Below are positions 22,030-35,233 of a stretch of 64,000 bases of DNA, in pieces. This DNA is from Hofstenia miamia. Taxonomy: Eukaryota; Xenacoelomorpha; Acoela. Location of the stretch: the NCBI GenBank assembly GCA_004352715.1, contig SCFE01000067.1, positions 166,650-230,649 of the forward strand, in the 5' to 3' direction. The notes beneath the pieces were generated by a model that ran no database searches, had not been told where the DNA came from, and saw only the letters and a list, made by a program, of their open reading frames with translations. The number at the start of each line of letters is the position of its first letter. The stretch's first letter is position 1. A program made the position numbers and the translations under genes.

Positions 22030-23350
22030 GAAATGTCAACCGCTTTTAAAACTTACGAGGAGCTCTCTTGTCCTACTACTATTTTACAAAAACTACCCAA
22101 TACAGACATTGGAAATATTGTTGAAGTTCTTCTTTATAATTAATCTGCAAATAAACTTCCGTTGTTTGGCCCACGTCGACATTCTCGAATTTCAAAAAGA
22201 CCCTAACACCTTAAGATTTTTAAGTCCAGGCCATGTCACCGCAATCATTATATTTGAAAGATGGGAAAGTATTGCAAACTTATTACTTGTTATTAAAAAA
22301 GTTCTGAACTATCAACATCTGTTTCTTTGAATGTTTAAAGCTCATGTGAATTGCTTAATTTGGTTCTGTTATTTAGTTTAGCTTCATTAAATTCAACACT
22401 CTATTGCAATTAAAATTGTTATTGTTTATTCCGCAAAAACTGTTCAAGCCTAAATTTAATTCAATTAAAATGAGTTGCTTCTTTATTGGATGAAACAAAA
22501 TTGTTATTCTGCTCTTGAAACTTCTTCCACTGCATTACTACACTTACGTCATTGGCAGCGTATAACAGAAAATGTAAACATATTCCTAAAAATTTTTAAT
22601 CTTTTAGATTTCTCTATGTATTTGAATTAATGATAGTCTTTAACCATCTAATGCCTAACCAGGCTCAATTTGACCAAAGCCTGCTCTTACTTTGGCACAT
22701 TTGCAATTTAGACATTAACTGAGAGGCGAAATAATGAAAACCCTCCTAATAGTATCTTTGATTAATAAATCGAATCATAGGTTACTACTGATACTCATCA
22801 AGATTTATTATTATGTGTTTTATACATGGGAAATCTTAGCGTTTGTTCTCAAAATAATACTCAAATGAATGTACTTACCTCATAGAATCAATTTTATACA
22901 GTTATTTATAATATATTATAATGATATATTTTGATTTACACAAATGGAGTAAGATTTACACACGTTGAAAATGTGTTCAATTATTTGGGTTAGTTTCGGA
23001 GAATGTTTGCAGGAGCAAAAGGTATGGCGAGGCAAATAGAAACTGCAGGTAAATAATTTGGGTTTTGATAATTCAACGTTCAAGCATATTGTAGACTTCT
23101 GTAATGAATATGCTAAAAAGAACACAACTGAAAAATGCTATTATTAGAAACAGTTAGGATTAGGAAATATGTTGAATGACAGAAGAAAATTGGCACATTA
23201 ATTTAAGAAATATTTGTTTACCGTACTTCCATTCTCAAAGCCTCTTTTTGGAATTATCTGTTTGGGGCTTATTTTAGACCTCTAAAGAAAGTAGTTACAA
23301 ATTTTGAGCAAAACCTTAATGTCTTAATTATACTTCTTTGACATACTAAA
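22030..23350. other. No supported feature
   Basis: AT-rich. Short frames (for example 22109-22330 plus, 22916-23125 minus) lack motifs. Confidence 0.4.
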
Positions 23351-23352
23351 TA

Positions 23353-24174
23353 CAGGGTGAGTCAAAATGTACGCAAATTATGAAGTCTTTATTAAATCAA
23401 TATAAAGCCATAGTAAGTAAAACTAAATGTAAATGTCGAAGAAGAATGGTTGTAATTGATATTCAGCAGAAAAAGCCATACACATAACTTTCCTGGATGC
23501 AGACTTTTAGATAAAACCGCTTTCGGATTTTCAAGCCATCAAACGAGAAGTTAAGCCTCGTCTGATAACAATACATCTTTTAACACTAACTTATTATCCA
23601 TAATCCAATTTGCGAAAGCAAGTCGCTGTGGTTTGTCAGCGTCTTTTAGAGATTGGATCAAGCTAATGCGGTAAGGCTGCATACCTTGCCGATGCAGAAT
23701 CCGAATAGCACTGCTTTGAGGAATGCCTACGTGTTTAGCTACATTTCTTGAACTTGCATGGCCAAGTGGATTTTGTGCCTGTAAGCTTGTCATTGCCTCC
23801 ACAACAGCACCTGCACGATCTCTTTTCAGTGATGGCCTGCCGCATGATAGTAAATCATGGAGTGTTTTTGTGGTATCGAATTTTGTTATCAATCTTGTCA
23901 GAGCAGACAAAGGAAATGGATCATTTTTTATAGCTTTTCTCCTTTGTACGCTCTCATTGTCGCAGTTGCATATTCATCATTTTTCTAATACAATTTTACG
24001 AGCTTCATTCTAGTTTCTATATCAGGTGACATGACTAAAAATATAATTAAAATCAAATATTGATTAGCCAATGAGTAAACCCCAATTATAGAGTCTTAAA
24101 TACATGGCGCGTCAAGTTAATAAAAATAGCAATTGTAACGACACTACTTTTTCCGCTACTTATGACTCACCCTG
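23353..24174 (-). mobile_element. Internally deleted Tc1/mariner-type element, 822 bp
   Basis: CAGGGTGAGTCA at 23353 and its complement TGACTCACCCTG ending at 24174 form 12-bp perfect inverted repeats, each flanked by TA (23351-23352 and 24175-24176), the target duplication of this superfamily. It contains only the N-terminal part of a transposase on minus. Confidence 0.85.
23480..24032 (-). pseudogene. Transposase N-terminal part, truncated
   Basis: It starts at the ATG at 24032 (MSPDIETRMKLVKLY, then a stop). A frameshift near 23930 leads into a clear 119-codon frame: FDTTKTLHDLLSCGRPSLKR, the helix-turn-helix block HASSRNVAKHVGIPQSSAIR, then RILHRQGMQPYRISLIQSLK and LLSDEA with the first catalytic Asp. 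The frame then stops at a TAA where the family has DEAHF. The remaining two catalytic Asp are missing because about half of the gene has been deleted between here and the inverted repeat. It cannot be active; it could be mobilised by a relative. Confidence 0.75.
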
Positions 24175-24176
24175 TA

Positions 24177-25092
24177 CATATCATTTGTGATTTGCTCAAA
24201 TTTTAAACTTGATAGGTGATATTTGGGGGTAATATATAGGCTTATTTTGTTTTTCACAAAATACAAAAATCGACATTTTCCGAAATTTGTTAGAATGACT
24301 TAAATTTGAAAGGACTGAAAAATATAATTTCTTTACTGCGAGAACTGTAAACCCAGAGCGGGACAATCATTTTCAATGATATTAGTGCTTTTAGCTGATA
24401 AATTCATTCAATAAATATAGTAGCAAATTTGCAACCCCTGAAATTGAAGGTGTCATAATGTAAATATTCATATGTTTAAAAATGTGATCTACTGTATATC
24501 AAGACAATATTCTTTGTTTATAATTTTTTAATGAATTCTATCATAAATAAGCAGTAGATGCAAAGACGTACCAAATAAATGTAGACCAAGCAATTATCTC
24601 GATTGCAGATGTTAATATCAATTAACCCTAGTAGTGTATATTCACAAAAGGCTTTTTGGCATTCAAATTGAATAAAAATGTCATTTTAACAATTTTGAGC
24701 AATTTTATGAACATTGTTAATTTGCAAATTTCCATACCTTTATTGCTGTACAGATATGCAATCAAACTAGAAAAAATTAGTGAAATATTTACATTCTCAA
24801 TTCAAAGATGGAACCTCATTTCTATTGCCCATAGATGTACGGAAAGCAAAAAAATATTTTTTTGAACATCTTGGGCATTACAGGTTTAAAATGATTTTGG
24901 GTATCCTAGTAGATTGTCAAAAAGCCATGGAAGATTTCAAGACAATATTTGCGATTTTGTGATATGAACTGTCTGTTAATAAATTTTGTATGTTATGCAG
25001 CTAAATTGACTGTTTTCCTGAACAAGAATGGAATTGGCCGCCTTTTTCTTCAATAAAACAAACTTAAGTACTATTTGAAATTATATATATAT
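24177..25092. other. No supported feature
   Basis: AT-rich. The plus frames 24656-24865 and 24780-24962 have no family motif. Confidence 0.4.
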
Positions 25093-26702
25093 GTTACGCT
25101 CATTGTGAATAAATCCTTAATGTGCACATTGTGAAAAATGGTTTGTCTAATGTTAATAACTGTCAACATTAAGCAAAACATTGCGCAATGTTAACATTAT
25201 GCAGCACCATTTTTCCCAATGTAAGTAATGATATAAGAAGCATTTTAAGCTAAAAAATGAATCATACAACATAAATCAAATAGTTTAGCAGTTGGTGACA
25301 TTCTTTTTATATCTTGTATGTGTTACCAGGCTGACAGCGCGAATTACATAACACTTTTTGTCTTTTGCAACTATATTTTCCTGAAATACTATGTGTTTTG
25401 CAATGACCTTTCACAAATTATTGACCGGTTACAGTTTTTCCTGTAGCAGTTCTTAGCAATAGACTTACATCAAGAGCCTTATCCAGTTTAATTAAAACCT
25501 AATCGTTTGTATGTGACAAAGGTCAGCTGCTGTAAACTTGGCTCTTACAATTCCTTCAAGCAGCCTACAGTATGTTGTCCATCATGTTAATTCAAGGCGA
25601 CTGCAGCAAGATTTTTTTGGTTTGTAAGGACCACATTCTACGTTTGGAGCCCTCGGAGTTTCATACTATCCAACAAGCAATGGCTTCAGGAATTGTTCCC
25701 CGCAACTTATCATCCTATTGCTGCCTTGAACTGCCCTTTATCAGCTGAAACATGGATCTCATTAAAACATTCGATATGTGTATTCGTTTCTTATTCTACT
25801 TCTGCTTCCACAAATGACTGCTGTATCTGCGCCTGCTTTATCTACTGCCCCAGCCGCAGTCATGACTACAACCTTTGTATATTGTCTCTGTTCTTTTTGC
25901 TAGAAATGCCTCAAGTTCTTCTTCAGTAGCTATTTCACAAAGCGCATTTTGGGGCAGAATAGATTATATTAATCCAAATTGCTGATCTTGGTCGAATGTA
26001 ACTTTAAGTGTTGTTACATAACGAACTGATATAAATTTGGCATTGAGCAAACTCAACGAGTATTGACAATATTTTTGTGTTGTTTTCCTGCATTCAGATC
26101 ATCAGTTTTTCTGAATAACTCGGCTACTAGGTCAGCAGCTCTGGCTTTGAGGATGACCGGGTGTCCAGTCACCAGCTTCAATATCGGCCATAGCATAGAG
26201 AGCTTGGCGAGAACAGTATTAACAAACTTTCTACCCTTGTCCGATTGAAGAATACTAGGAGCTCAAAATGTCAAAAAGATGTCAAGATGAATTGTTGCAA
26301 CTTCTACTACTCTTTTTGTTGTCAAAGATTGCAGCACACAACATTTAGTAAAATGGTTCACGCGTTCACGTATGTCATGAAATCACCATCACTTAGTATT
26401 TGATAATTGATAAAATCAGTTTAGCTTTTTGAAAAAATATTATGACTTCAGAGCAGTTAACTACCAGGCCCTTCATAAATTTTCTGGCCAATGCGATCAT
26501 TGTCACTGAATTGACCAATCTTTCATTGTGTTCACTTTGGGTAAAATGAACTTGCATAATCTGAAAGCCCTGCTTAAGTAGTGAACATTACGCAAATGTT
26601 TTGCCTAATTTAAATGTTAGGCAATTTGTATGCGTAACGTGCACATTAGGAAAAATTTCTGCCTAATGTTCACATTAAGCAATTACTCACATTTAGCGTA
26701 AC
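25093..26702 (-). mobile_element. Element with inverted repeats and KRBA2-type integrase (Ginger-like?)
   Basis: Left GTTACGCTCATTGTGAATAA and, reversed, right GTTACGCTAAATGTGAGTAA begin imperfect inverted repeats of roughly 50-100 bp that also share CTTAATGTG-ACATT blocks. Both ends abut (TA)n, which hides any target duplication. Inside is one minus-strand integrase pseudogene. Inverted repeats plus an integrase-type transposase fit the Ginger class of DNA transposons; that assignment is inference. Confidence 0.55.
25310..26480 (-). pseudogene. KRBA2/SCAND3-type integrase, broken
   Basis: On the minus strand, in changing frames: LTTKRVVEVATIHLDIFLTF, then after a stop APSILQSDKGRKFVNTVL (second catalytic Asp, family LQSDNGxEF), LSMLWPILKLVTGHP and PGHPQSQ (block before the catalytic Glu, which is not preserved). 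Next is IATEEELEAFLAKRTETIYK. Near 25330-25450 is the C-terminal Cys-rich tail FVKGHCKTH, YSCKRQKVLCNSRCQPG, a hallmark of KRBA2-like proteins of transposon origin. The first catalytic Asp region could not be found. Several stops and shifts exclude function. Confidence 0.7.
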
Positions 26703-26721
26703 TTATATATATATATATATA

Positions 26722-27122
26722 NNNNNNNNNNNNNNNNNNNNNNNNNNNNNNNNNNNNNNNNNNNNNNNNNNNNNNNNNNNNNNNNNNNNNNNNNNNNNNN
26801 NNNNNNNNNNNNNNNNNNNNNNNNNNNNNNNNNNNNNNNNNNNNNNNNNNNNNNNNNNNNNNNNNNNNNNNNNNNNNNNNNNNNNNNNNNNNNNNNNNNN
26901 NNNNNNNNNNNNNNNNNNNNNNNNNNNNNNNNNNNNNNNNNNNNNNNNNNNNNNNNNNNNNNNNNNNNNNNNNNNNNNNNNNNNNNNNNNNNNNNNNNNN
27001 NNNNNNNNNNNNNNNNNNNNNNNNNNNNNNNNNNNNNNNNNNNNNNNNNNNNNNNNNNNNNNNNNNNNNNNNNNNNNNNNNNNNNNNNNNNNNNNNNNNN
27101 NNNNNNNNNNNNNNNNNNNNNN
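26722..27122. other. Assembly gap (401 N) beside (TA)n
   Basis: The left edge is a (TA)n tract that directly follows the inverted repeat of the preceding element. Confidence 0.95.
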
Positions 27123-27539
27123 ATAGATATTCTATATTATGTAACATTATATTTGCTATTACAACTACAATATTCCCATTATTTAAATTCAGTGTTCAAC
27201 TTTATAAATAATGCAGTACGGCAGCAGAAATAAATGTATAAACCGAAAGAAAATCTCAAGAGGCTGTAGCGAAATCAGGATTTAAAATATATATATTAAG
27301 CGAATGCATATACATTCGAGAATTTCATTGTAATTCTAAAACATATTTATTTGTAGATATATAAGATAAAATAAGATAAAAATATTTTATATTTAGAGAT
27401 TTTATTTACAATTTGGAAAACTAATAAATCTAAAATACCGTCGGTAAATGTACAAAATAAAAAAATAAAATACATGCGCTATATACAAGAAAATTTTGTT
27501 TTCAGGCTACGGATATTATTGTCTTGTTGTAGTTTAATC

Positions 27540-28690
27540 AATATTATAAAATTTGTAACCTAGCCTTAACGCGTTTGCGAAATTGCTTTAAGTATTTTAT
27601 ACATGTGATCTCTTGAGGGAATTCAATCCATTGTCTTATTGCATTATTTATATACGAATGTTGTTTAATTTTAGATTATATACTTCGTTATAGTAAATTT
27701 TTTTGTTATTTCGTTAAACCTGTTTGAAAATTCTGGGAACCTTATGTAATTATAAGGTGGAAGTAATTTTATAAATTTTATAAAATTCAGTGGCGGTGTT
27801 TGTTTGAATTAAATGCTTAGGACTTTCGATTGATTTATAAATCCATCTTTTCAAAGCACTAGAATGACTTTACCAAATATTAATGGCACATTTATATTAA
27901 ATTTCAAAATAAAATATTAATATAGTTAAAATTGCTAATTAACACTGAATAAAGAGAAATTGTATAATTGTTTTTGAATGCTTCGTCAATTTGATCTGAT
28001 AAAAGTCTCTCAAATATTTTACTAATTTTAAATGTTATCGAGATTGGTCTATAATTTGTGGCAATATTTTCATCAAGTTTCTTAAAAACAGGTGTTACAT
28101 GAGTTTTTTTTTCAGAATGTCAGGGAAAATGCTAGTTTTTATACATTCATTAAAAGTAAAATTTAGTGGTTTACTGATAATTAAAGCGGTTTCGTTCAAA
28201 ATCCAAGGAGGAATTTTTGCAGGGCCATTAGATCATCTCAAAAGCAGTAGTATATCTGAAGTTAAAAGTGGGAATAATTTTTTCTGTAGCATATTAAATT
28301 TAATATGTTCTTCAAAATTTCCAACCTTGATAAAAGTTTCGTTTAAATATTTGCAATTTTTATGAGGGCATTTTGTAAATTTCCATCATGGTCATTAATT
28401 GCAAATATGTCGCTCATGCATTTTTTCCGAGAGTAAGTCAATTTATTTACATATCTCCATTTGTTTCTCTGATTGAATCCGTTGAAAAAGATTTGGAATA
28501 AGAATTTTGCGCTTTCCTAATTATATTCCAAAAATTTCTGGCAATTTTGTAACGACAAAAACTTTCGTTGGTTTTTAATATTAGGTAGTACTTATGGGCT
28601 TGATTTTTATTTATTATAAACACAAATATCACAGAAAATAAGAATAAAATTTGACATTGAAACTTAAGACTCAAATGAAGAAAATTCTTC
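27540..28690 (-). pseudogene. Non-LTR retrotransposon RT remnant
   Basis: Minus strand: 28690-28450 gives the charged lead-in (NQAHKYYLILKTNESFCRYK, NFWNIIRKAQNSYSKSF). 28330-28200 gives GPAKIPPWILNETALIISKP and NFTFNECIKTSIFPDILKK. 28110-27950 gives VTPVFKKLDENIATNYRPIS and FKISKIFERLLSDQ, RT domains 1-2. The palm (xADD) is missing. 27720-27540 gives the C-terminal tail (SYINNAIRQWIEFPQEITCI). It is an internally deleted, multiply broken copy. Confidence 0.7.
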
Positions 28691-28821
28691 AAATCAATTT
28701 AAAATTTCTTACTTACCATGTTACTACCTGGTGGCTGCGGTGTCGTCATTGTAAGTTCACTAAATTGAAATTTTATAATGCAAAAAATTTCAAAAAGGGA
28801 ATATTTAGCTACAACACGTGC

Positions 28822-28855
<34 letters not shown>

Positions 28856-29027
28856 NNNNNNNNNNNNNNNNNNNNNNNNNNNNNNNNNNNNNNNNNNNNN
28901 NNNNNNNNNNNNNNNNNNNNNNNNNNNNNNNNNNNNNNNNNNNNNNNNNNNNNNNNNNNNNNNNNNNNNNNNNNNNNNNNNNNNNNNNNNNNNNNNNNNN
29001 NNNNNNNNNNNNNNNNNNNNNNNNNNN
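28856..29027. other. Assembly gap (172 N) inside a (TA)n tract
   Basis: (TA)n lies on both sides (28823-28855 and 29028-29057). Confidence 0.95.
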
Positions 29028-29058
<31 letters not shown>

Positions 29059-29059
29059 T

Positions 29060-30539
29060 TACATTCCTTTAGAAATGGACGTTGTTTAACATATCGCCAT
29101 TCTAAGGAGAAAATTGCATTGCAAAACTGAGAAAAATTGAATTTTTTGAATTTTCTTTTTGTACAGTTTAGCATTGAAAATTTACTTTTATTTAAAATTG
29201 ACGATTTATGCAACATTAATGAAATGCTTTGACCTAAGAAATACCTGAGATAATGTTGATACTAAATTCTCTTCCTATTTGACTATGTTTTACCAAATAT
29301 TCTAAAAAAATCCAACATTTCGTATTCGATTTCAATGTCAGATATTAATGCCTATAGACTTCACAATTTAAAAAAAAAGATTATTTTATATATTAAAAAT
29401 AAACTGCATTTAAAATATTCACATTGTCAAATAGAATGATTCCTAATATCTGCATTTTCGGCACAATACAGCACATAAAAAGTGCTCAACAGGCATAATT
29501 CAGAATATATACCGCTATGTAAATTTAATGTGTCTTGAAACAAACAATTAAATGCTCTATTGAAGTATTAAATAGAGCCTTAAATTTTACCGAAATGAGT
29601 TTTTAAAGCCCAATCTAAAAAATTTGTTCGTGTTAATGGATTTATCTGCTAGGTAATGTCCATACCTAATAATACATACATAAATTTAATTAATAGTGAT
29701 TCCGTTTTTGAAATATTTTATGACATATTAATTGTAAAAATAATTCAGTAAGTTCACTGTCATTAATTCATTTCTATGTCACTTTTGCTCAAAGTTATTC
29801 AACAGTAATGCCAAAAATTAAAATTGCATAAATTCTAATCAAAATGTTAGTGTAAAATCGAGCATTGATCCAGTTTTAAATAAAGAGACACTTACCGACT
29901 GTGAAATTTCTTTAGCAGAATACATTCACGAAATTACACTATGCGGAAATTATTTCGGTCGTTGTTATGGAAACGACTACTAAAATAGCATAAAAGAACA
30001 AATAAAATGCTTGCATTCTAATAAAGTTGACATTTTACTGCATGTAACTGCATATTGTATAGCTAGAATGTGATTACACGCATATTCTTACAGAACTTTT
30101 TCAAGTCTCTCAATGGACTAAGGCAAATTTAGTTTTAGCATAATGTAATACAATTACACTATAAATTCGACATTGAAGAACAATTAGTCAAATAATTATT
30201 CAATACATAAAGCAAAGTGTACAAGTTATTCCAAAATGTGGAATAATAATAATTATTATATTGTATATTTTAGGTCCGCAGGTTTACATTTACAATTTTA
30301 TATTAAAATACTGATCATGTGTGGTATGAACTGATTTTTACTTCTTTGAGCTCTGCAATATTTCATTGTGTGTTGAAGGTGGTCCGGCATTACCATATTC
30401 ATTGCCGGATTGGATAACAGTTTCTCTGAAAGGAAGTTGCCTATATTTCTAAATTACAGTGGAAGTATTTTTGTCACTGCATATTCTTTCAGCTCGGTTG
30501 ATAACAGATTGGAGCTTACTGTCGAGAATTTTCGGAAGT
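29060..30539. other. No supported feature
   Basis: AT-rich sequence without any frame showing family motifs. Confidence 0.4.
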
Positions 30540-30601
30540 TTGACAAAACAGTTTTAAATTAGAGTTTTACGTTGTTTTTTTTTTCATGGGATTATGCTAC
30601 A
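30540..30601. repeat. Repeat end shared with 2073-2138
   Basis: TTAAATTAGAGTTTTA, a T-rich run and GGGATTATGCTACAAAAT match the right end of the LTR-like repeat at 998-2138 (AAATTAGAGTTTTA, GGATTATGCTACAAAAT). The body to the left is not recognisable. Confidence 0.5.
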
Positions 30602-30645
30602 AAATGACTAAAATATTGTTTGTTTTGATGCAGTAATATAAGATA

Positions 30646-30680
<35 letters not shown>

Positions 30681-31448
30681 NNNNNNNNNNNNNNNNNNNN
30701 NNNNNNNNNNNNNNNNNNNNNNNNNNNNNNNNNNNNNNNNNNNNNNNNNNNNNNNNNNNNNNNNNNNNNNNNNNNNNNNNNNNNNNNNNNNNNNNNNNNN
30801 NNNNNNNNNNNNNNNNNNNNNNNNNNNNNNNNNNNNNNNNNNNNNNNNNNNNNNNNNNNNNNNNNNNNNNNNNNNNNNNNNNNNNNNNNNNNNNNNNNNN
30901 NNNNNNNNNNNNNNNNNNNNNNNNNNNNNNNNNNNNNNNNNNNNNNNNNNNNNNNNNNNNNNNNNNNNNNNNNNNNNNNNNNNNNNNNNNNNNNNNNNNN
31001 NNNNNNNNNNNNNNNNNNNNNNNNNNNNNNNNNNNNNNNNNNNNNNNNNNNNNNNNNNNNNNNNNNNNNNNNNNNNNNNNNNNNNNNNNNNNNNNNNNNN
31101 NNNNNNNNNNNNNNNNNNNNNNNNNNNNNNNNNNNNNNNNNNNNNNNNNNNNNNNNNNNNNNNNNNNNNNNNNNNNNNNNNNNNNNNNNNNNNNNNNNNN
31201 NNNNNNNNNNNNNNNNNNNNNNNNNNNNNNNNNNNNNNNNNNNNNNNNNNNNNNNNNNNNNNNNNNNNNNNNNNNNNNNNNNNNNNNNNNNNNNNNNNNN
31301 NNNNNNNNNNNNNNNNNNNNNNNNNNNNNNNNNNNNNNNNNNNNNNNNNNNNNNNNNNNNNNNNNNNNNNNNNNNNNNNNNNNNNNNNNNNNNNNNNNNN
31401 NNNNNNNNNNNNNNNNNNNNNNNNNNNNNNNNNNNNNNNNNNNNNNNN
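30681..31448. other. Assembly gap (768 N) inside a (TA)n tract
   Basis: (TA)n lies on both sides. Confidence 0.95.
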
Positions 31449-32870
31449 ATATATATATATACATTTGAAGAAATTAATCGAAAGTAATTCGCAACCTTCT
31501 AGAGAAATGTGCAATGATATTGGCTTTAGAGGTATATTAATGTCAATCTGGAAAACACCCATAGGGAGATGGTAATGCATATGTGTTTCAGTTCTCAGTG
31601 TGACTACGTAAAATTTCTTATTGTAATTACGTTACAAGGCTTTTCCTAATATTACTTTAAGATAGGAACATCTTTTAAAATCAGTTACAGTGCAAGGTAT
31701 ACTTCAGACTGACAAATGTTCCCATTAGGAGGAAATTTGCACAATGCTATAACACATGAAATGTAAAAAATTCTATTGTCTATCAGTGGTGCTAAATGTG
31801 CTGTATTTACGTAGCATTACTTTTGAAACCATTTTACCAGGCAATTGTTTGAGAAAATAACTTTTGTCAACAAAATTTAGAACTTTATTGCATCCTATGA
31901 AAATCTTGCACTGTGATATACCCTATAGAGCATTGTTATGACTCCCGATACATAAAGTATCCCCTTAACTGTTTCTGTGTTTGGTGATTACGTAAAGCTG
32001 CAATTTATGCAAAGATATTCCAAACCAATTGTTGCGTGCCGTGCGAAAACTCAGAGGTCACGGGGACTAGATTGCAATATGTACTGTTTGCACTATATAA
32101 AAATTTCATTATTATTTCAATTACTATGCCTGTTTATTATACAGTTTAATTATGTTTTAATGAAGTAATATTTGCTCCTGTCGAGAATGGTCGGTTTTCA
32201 CTTTTGCTCGGGGAAGAAATACGCAACATGATATTTGAAACGCGATCTTCATTAATCAAAGATAAAAAAACGTTGCAGCACCAAATGTTCCCCTCTCTTC
32301 GATAAAGACAATGCCGCTGAAGCTCTTCTGCTGTTTTTCAAAATCTTGCTCAATTCTGTCTTCAATGCTTTAACCCAATCTTCTCCTACCAAATCTGCTG
32401 TTCCTACATCCTGTTCATCGTAAACGTTCGAGTCTCCGGCTATGAATAGTTATGTCTTCTTCACTAGTCCGCCCCAGTCTCCGAAAAAAATATCTAACAA
32501 AACACGAAATTCTGCTTTCCCAAGAAGTCAGTAAAATATATCAAACATGGCACCAATTCCCTAATAATTGGAAGTAGCATTCTTCGAAATATCCGCTCGC
32601 AGTCTTTTACCAAACTAAAGCACGTCAAACCATTCATATCCTGTTCATAATTCTAGGCGTCTTGTTGAAAAATTCTGTCATTCTCAACGCTAGTCTAATC
32701 GATGCCATACATGTACATTCCACTGATGTCCAAACCTTCAAAGCAAATATCAAATATCTAGTTGAACAAATTTTTCTCAAATTTTCGCCGCGTTTCATCT
32801 ACTTCTTAGAAATCTCTCTAGTCTGCAAATATTCACTCTTATCAAAAAAATCACGTCATTGATGAATTCA
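31449..32870. other. No confident gene; one coding-like minus frame
   Basis: Minus-strand about 32510-32250 reads with few stops (AGDSNVYDEQDVGTADLVGE, LSKILKNSRRASAALSLSKR) but matches nothing I recognise. The rest is AT-rich. Confidence 0.3.
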
Positions 32871-33887
32871 ACGAATCGTATCACGCATTGTCTTCCCACT
32901 TAAGTTAAAAGCATTATTATAGTCAATTTTTCACATGATATTGTTATTAGAAACAATTGTAGTCTCTTAGCCCATGATGAGATACATCTATCTGGAAATG
33001 GACTCAATCACCCTGCTTAAGCTGTTAAAAGCATTTTTATAGTCAATTTTTTGCATGACATTATCAGAAAGAGTTCTTGCTGAAATGTATGATCTAACAG
33101 TGTGAACCGCAGCCTCTGCTCCTTTAGCAGTGTTGCAACCCAGCTGGATTTGACCAAATTCTCTCTTCCTTTCAGATGCAACACTTCCCAGCGCACCTAG
33201 CTATAAGACGACGCAGCGTGTTTCCTACTGCTATGGGACACTAACCTCTTGCTTTCTTTTTAAGAGCAAAAAAACTTGCTCCGAAAAAAACGATCTGATG
33301 AGCTTTGGAACCTTACCAGATAGAACTACATTAACAAATTCTGTGAGAGCAACACAAAGATTGATTGCTGCTGTTACATTGTCTTCTGTAACCAGGTCTT
33401 TCAGTAATTGTGGTCTTAGTTGATCAGGTCTACCAGCTGAGCCTGAGGGAAACGACATCAAGATTTTTTTGACAAGGACTGTGCTCACTAAGTAAGATTC
33501 AAACTAGGAAATGGCAACCACTGGGTGACTGCTGCATGGATGTTTACTTCTCATCTTTGAAACTATTTCGTCTGTTGGTTCCGCAATACAGTCAAATGAT
33601 GAAACAAGTCTTTCTGCGCCTTTAACGCCGAACTCCTCTAACTTGCTTTGTACAAGTTTAGGAAGATCCAAATCCCTAAAACATTTGAATTAACGTTTTG
33701 AAGGAGAAAAATTTTGAAATTCAGGTAATCCATAATGACTACATTTCTCAGCAAAACCTTTTAACTTTCTATTTTTGCCTTCTTATTGCTCAGAGCTGAG
33801 GCATATTTTAGGGAATGCTAGAAGAAGTGCCCAGTTCTTGATATCTTCAGGGTTGTTTGTAACATTTTTTATGAGAGATGAAAGACA

Positions 33888-35233
33888 AGTAGTATAAAGA
33901 GACTAGAAGTTCATCCCACTTTTTTCTGATTGGTCGAGAGGTGGGCAGAAGTTCATCCCACTTTTTTGTGATTGGTCGAGAGGGGTGGTCTTTGACCTGA
34001 GACGTCGTGGATATTGCCGGGGGTGTTTTACTGACGTCATGCATGTAATTTTACTAGTTTTTGTGTTATTTATGTGGCCTAATTTAGTTTGCATTTTTTA
34101 CTTTTTTTTAGTTTTTACTTTCTTTTACTGACGTCATGAATGTACTTTTACTAGTTTNNNNNNNNNNNNNNNNNNNNNNNNNNNNNNNNNNNNNNNNNNN
34201 NNNNNNNNNNNNNNNNNNNNNNNNNNNNNNNNNNNNNNNNNNNNNNNNNNNNNNNNNNNNNNNNNNNNNNNNNNNNNNNNNNNNNNNNNNNNNNNNNNNN
34301 NNNNNNNNNNNNNNNNNNNNNNNNNNNNNNNNNNNNNNNNNNNNNNNNNNNNNNNNNNNNNNNNNNNNNNNNNNNNNNNNNNNNNNNNNNNNNNNNNNNN
34401 NNNNNNNNNNNNNNNNNNNNNNNNNNNNNNNNNNNNNNNNNNNNNNNNNNNNNNNNNNNNNNNNNNNNNNNNNNNNNNNNNNNNNNNNNNNNNNNNNNNN
34501 NNNNNNNNNNNNNNNNNNNNNNNNNNNNNNNNNNNNNNNNNNNNNNNNNNNNNNNNNNNNNNNNNNNNNNNNNNNNNNNNNNNNNNNNNNNNNNNNNNNN
34601 NNNNNNNNNNNNNNNNNNNNNNNNNNNNNNNNNNNNNNNNNNNNNNNNNNNNNNNNNNNNNNNNNNNNNNNNNNNNNNNNNNNNNNNNNNNNNNNNNNNN
34701 NNNNNNNNNNNNNNNNNNNNNNNNNNNNNNNNNNNNNNNNNNNNNNNNNNNNNNNNNNNNNNNNNNNNNNNNNNNNNNNNNNNNNNNNNNNNNNNNNNNN
34801 NNNNNNNNNNNNNNNNNNNNNNNNNNNNNNNNNNNNNNNNNNNNNNNNNNNNNNNNNNNNNNNNNNNNNNNNNNNNNNNNNNNNNNNNNNNNNNNNNNNN
34901 NNNNNNNNNNNNNNNNNNNNNNNNNNNNNNNNNNNNNNNNNNNNNNNNNNNNNNNNNNNNNNNNNNNNNNNNNNNNNNNNNNNNNNNNNNNNNNNNNNNN
35001 NNNNNNNNNNNNNNNNNNNNNNNNNNNNNNNNNNNNNNNNNNNNNNNNNNNNNNNNNNNNNNNNNNNNNNNNNNNNNNNNNNNNNNNNNNNNNNNNNNNN
35101 NNNNNNNNNNNNNNNNNNNNNNNNNNNNNNNNNNNNNNNNNNNNNNNNNNNNNNNNNAAGTGGGATGAACTTCTGCCCACCTCTCGACCAATTAGAAAAA
35201 AGTGGGATGAACTTCTAGTCTCTTTATACTACT
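33888..35233. mobile_element. DNA element with about 77-bp inverted repeats and 6-bp duplication AAGACA
   Basis: 33888-33964 and 35157-35233 are inverted copies starting AGTAGTATAAAGAGACTAG, differing at one base, and flanked by AAGACA (33882-33887 and 35234-35239). Subrepeats: AGAAGTTCATCCCACTTTTT occurs twice on the left, and TTACTGACGTCATG occurs twice about 95 bp apart (34026 and 34122), each carrying the 8-bp palindrome TGACGTCA. The centre is a 1000-N gap, so any transposase is unseen. It inserted into RT gene copy A. Confidence 0.85.
34158..35157. other. Assembly gap (1000 N) inside the inverted-repeat element
   Basis: Not TA-flanked; probably caused by the element's inverted and tandem repeats. 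Confidence 0.95.
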
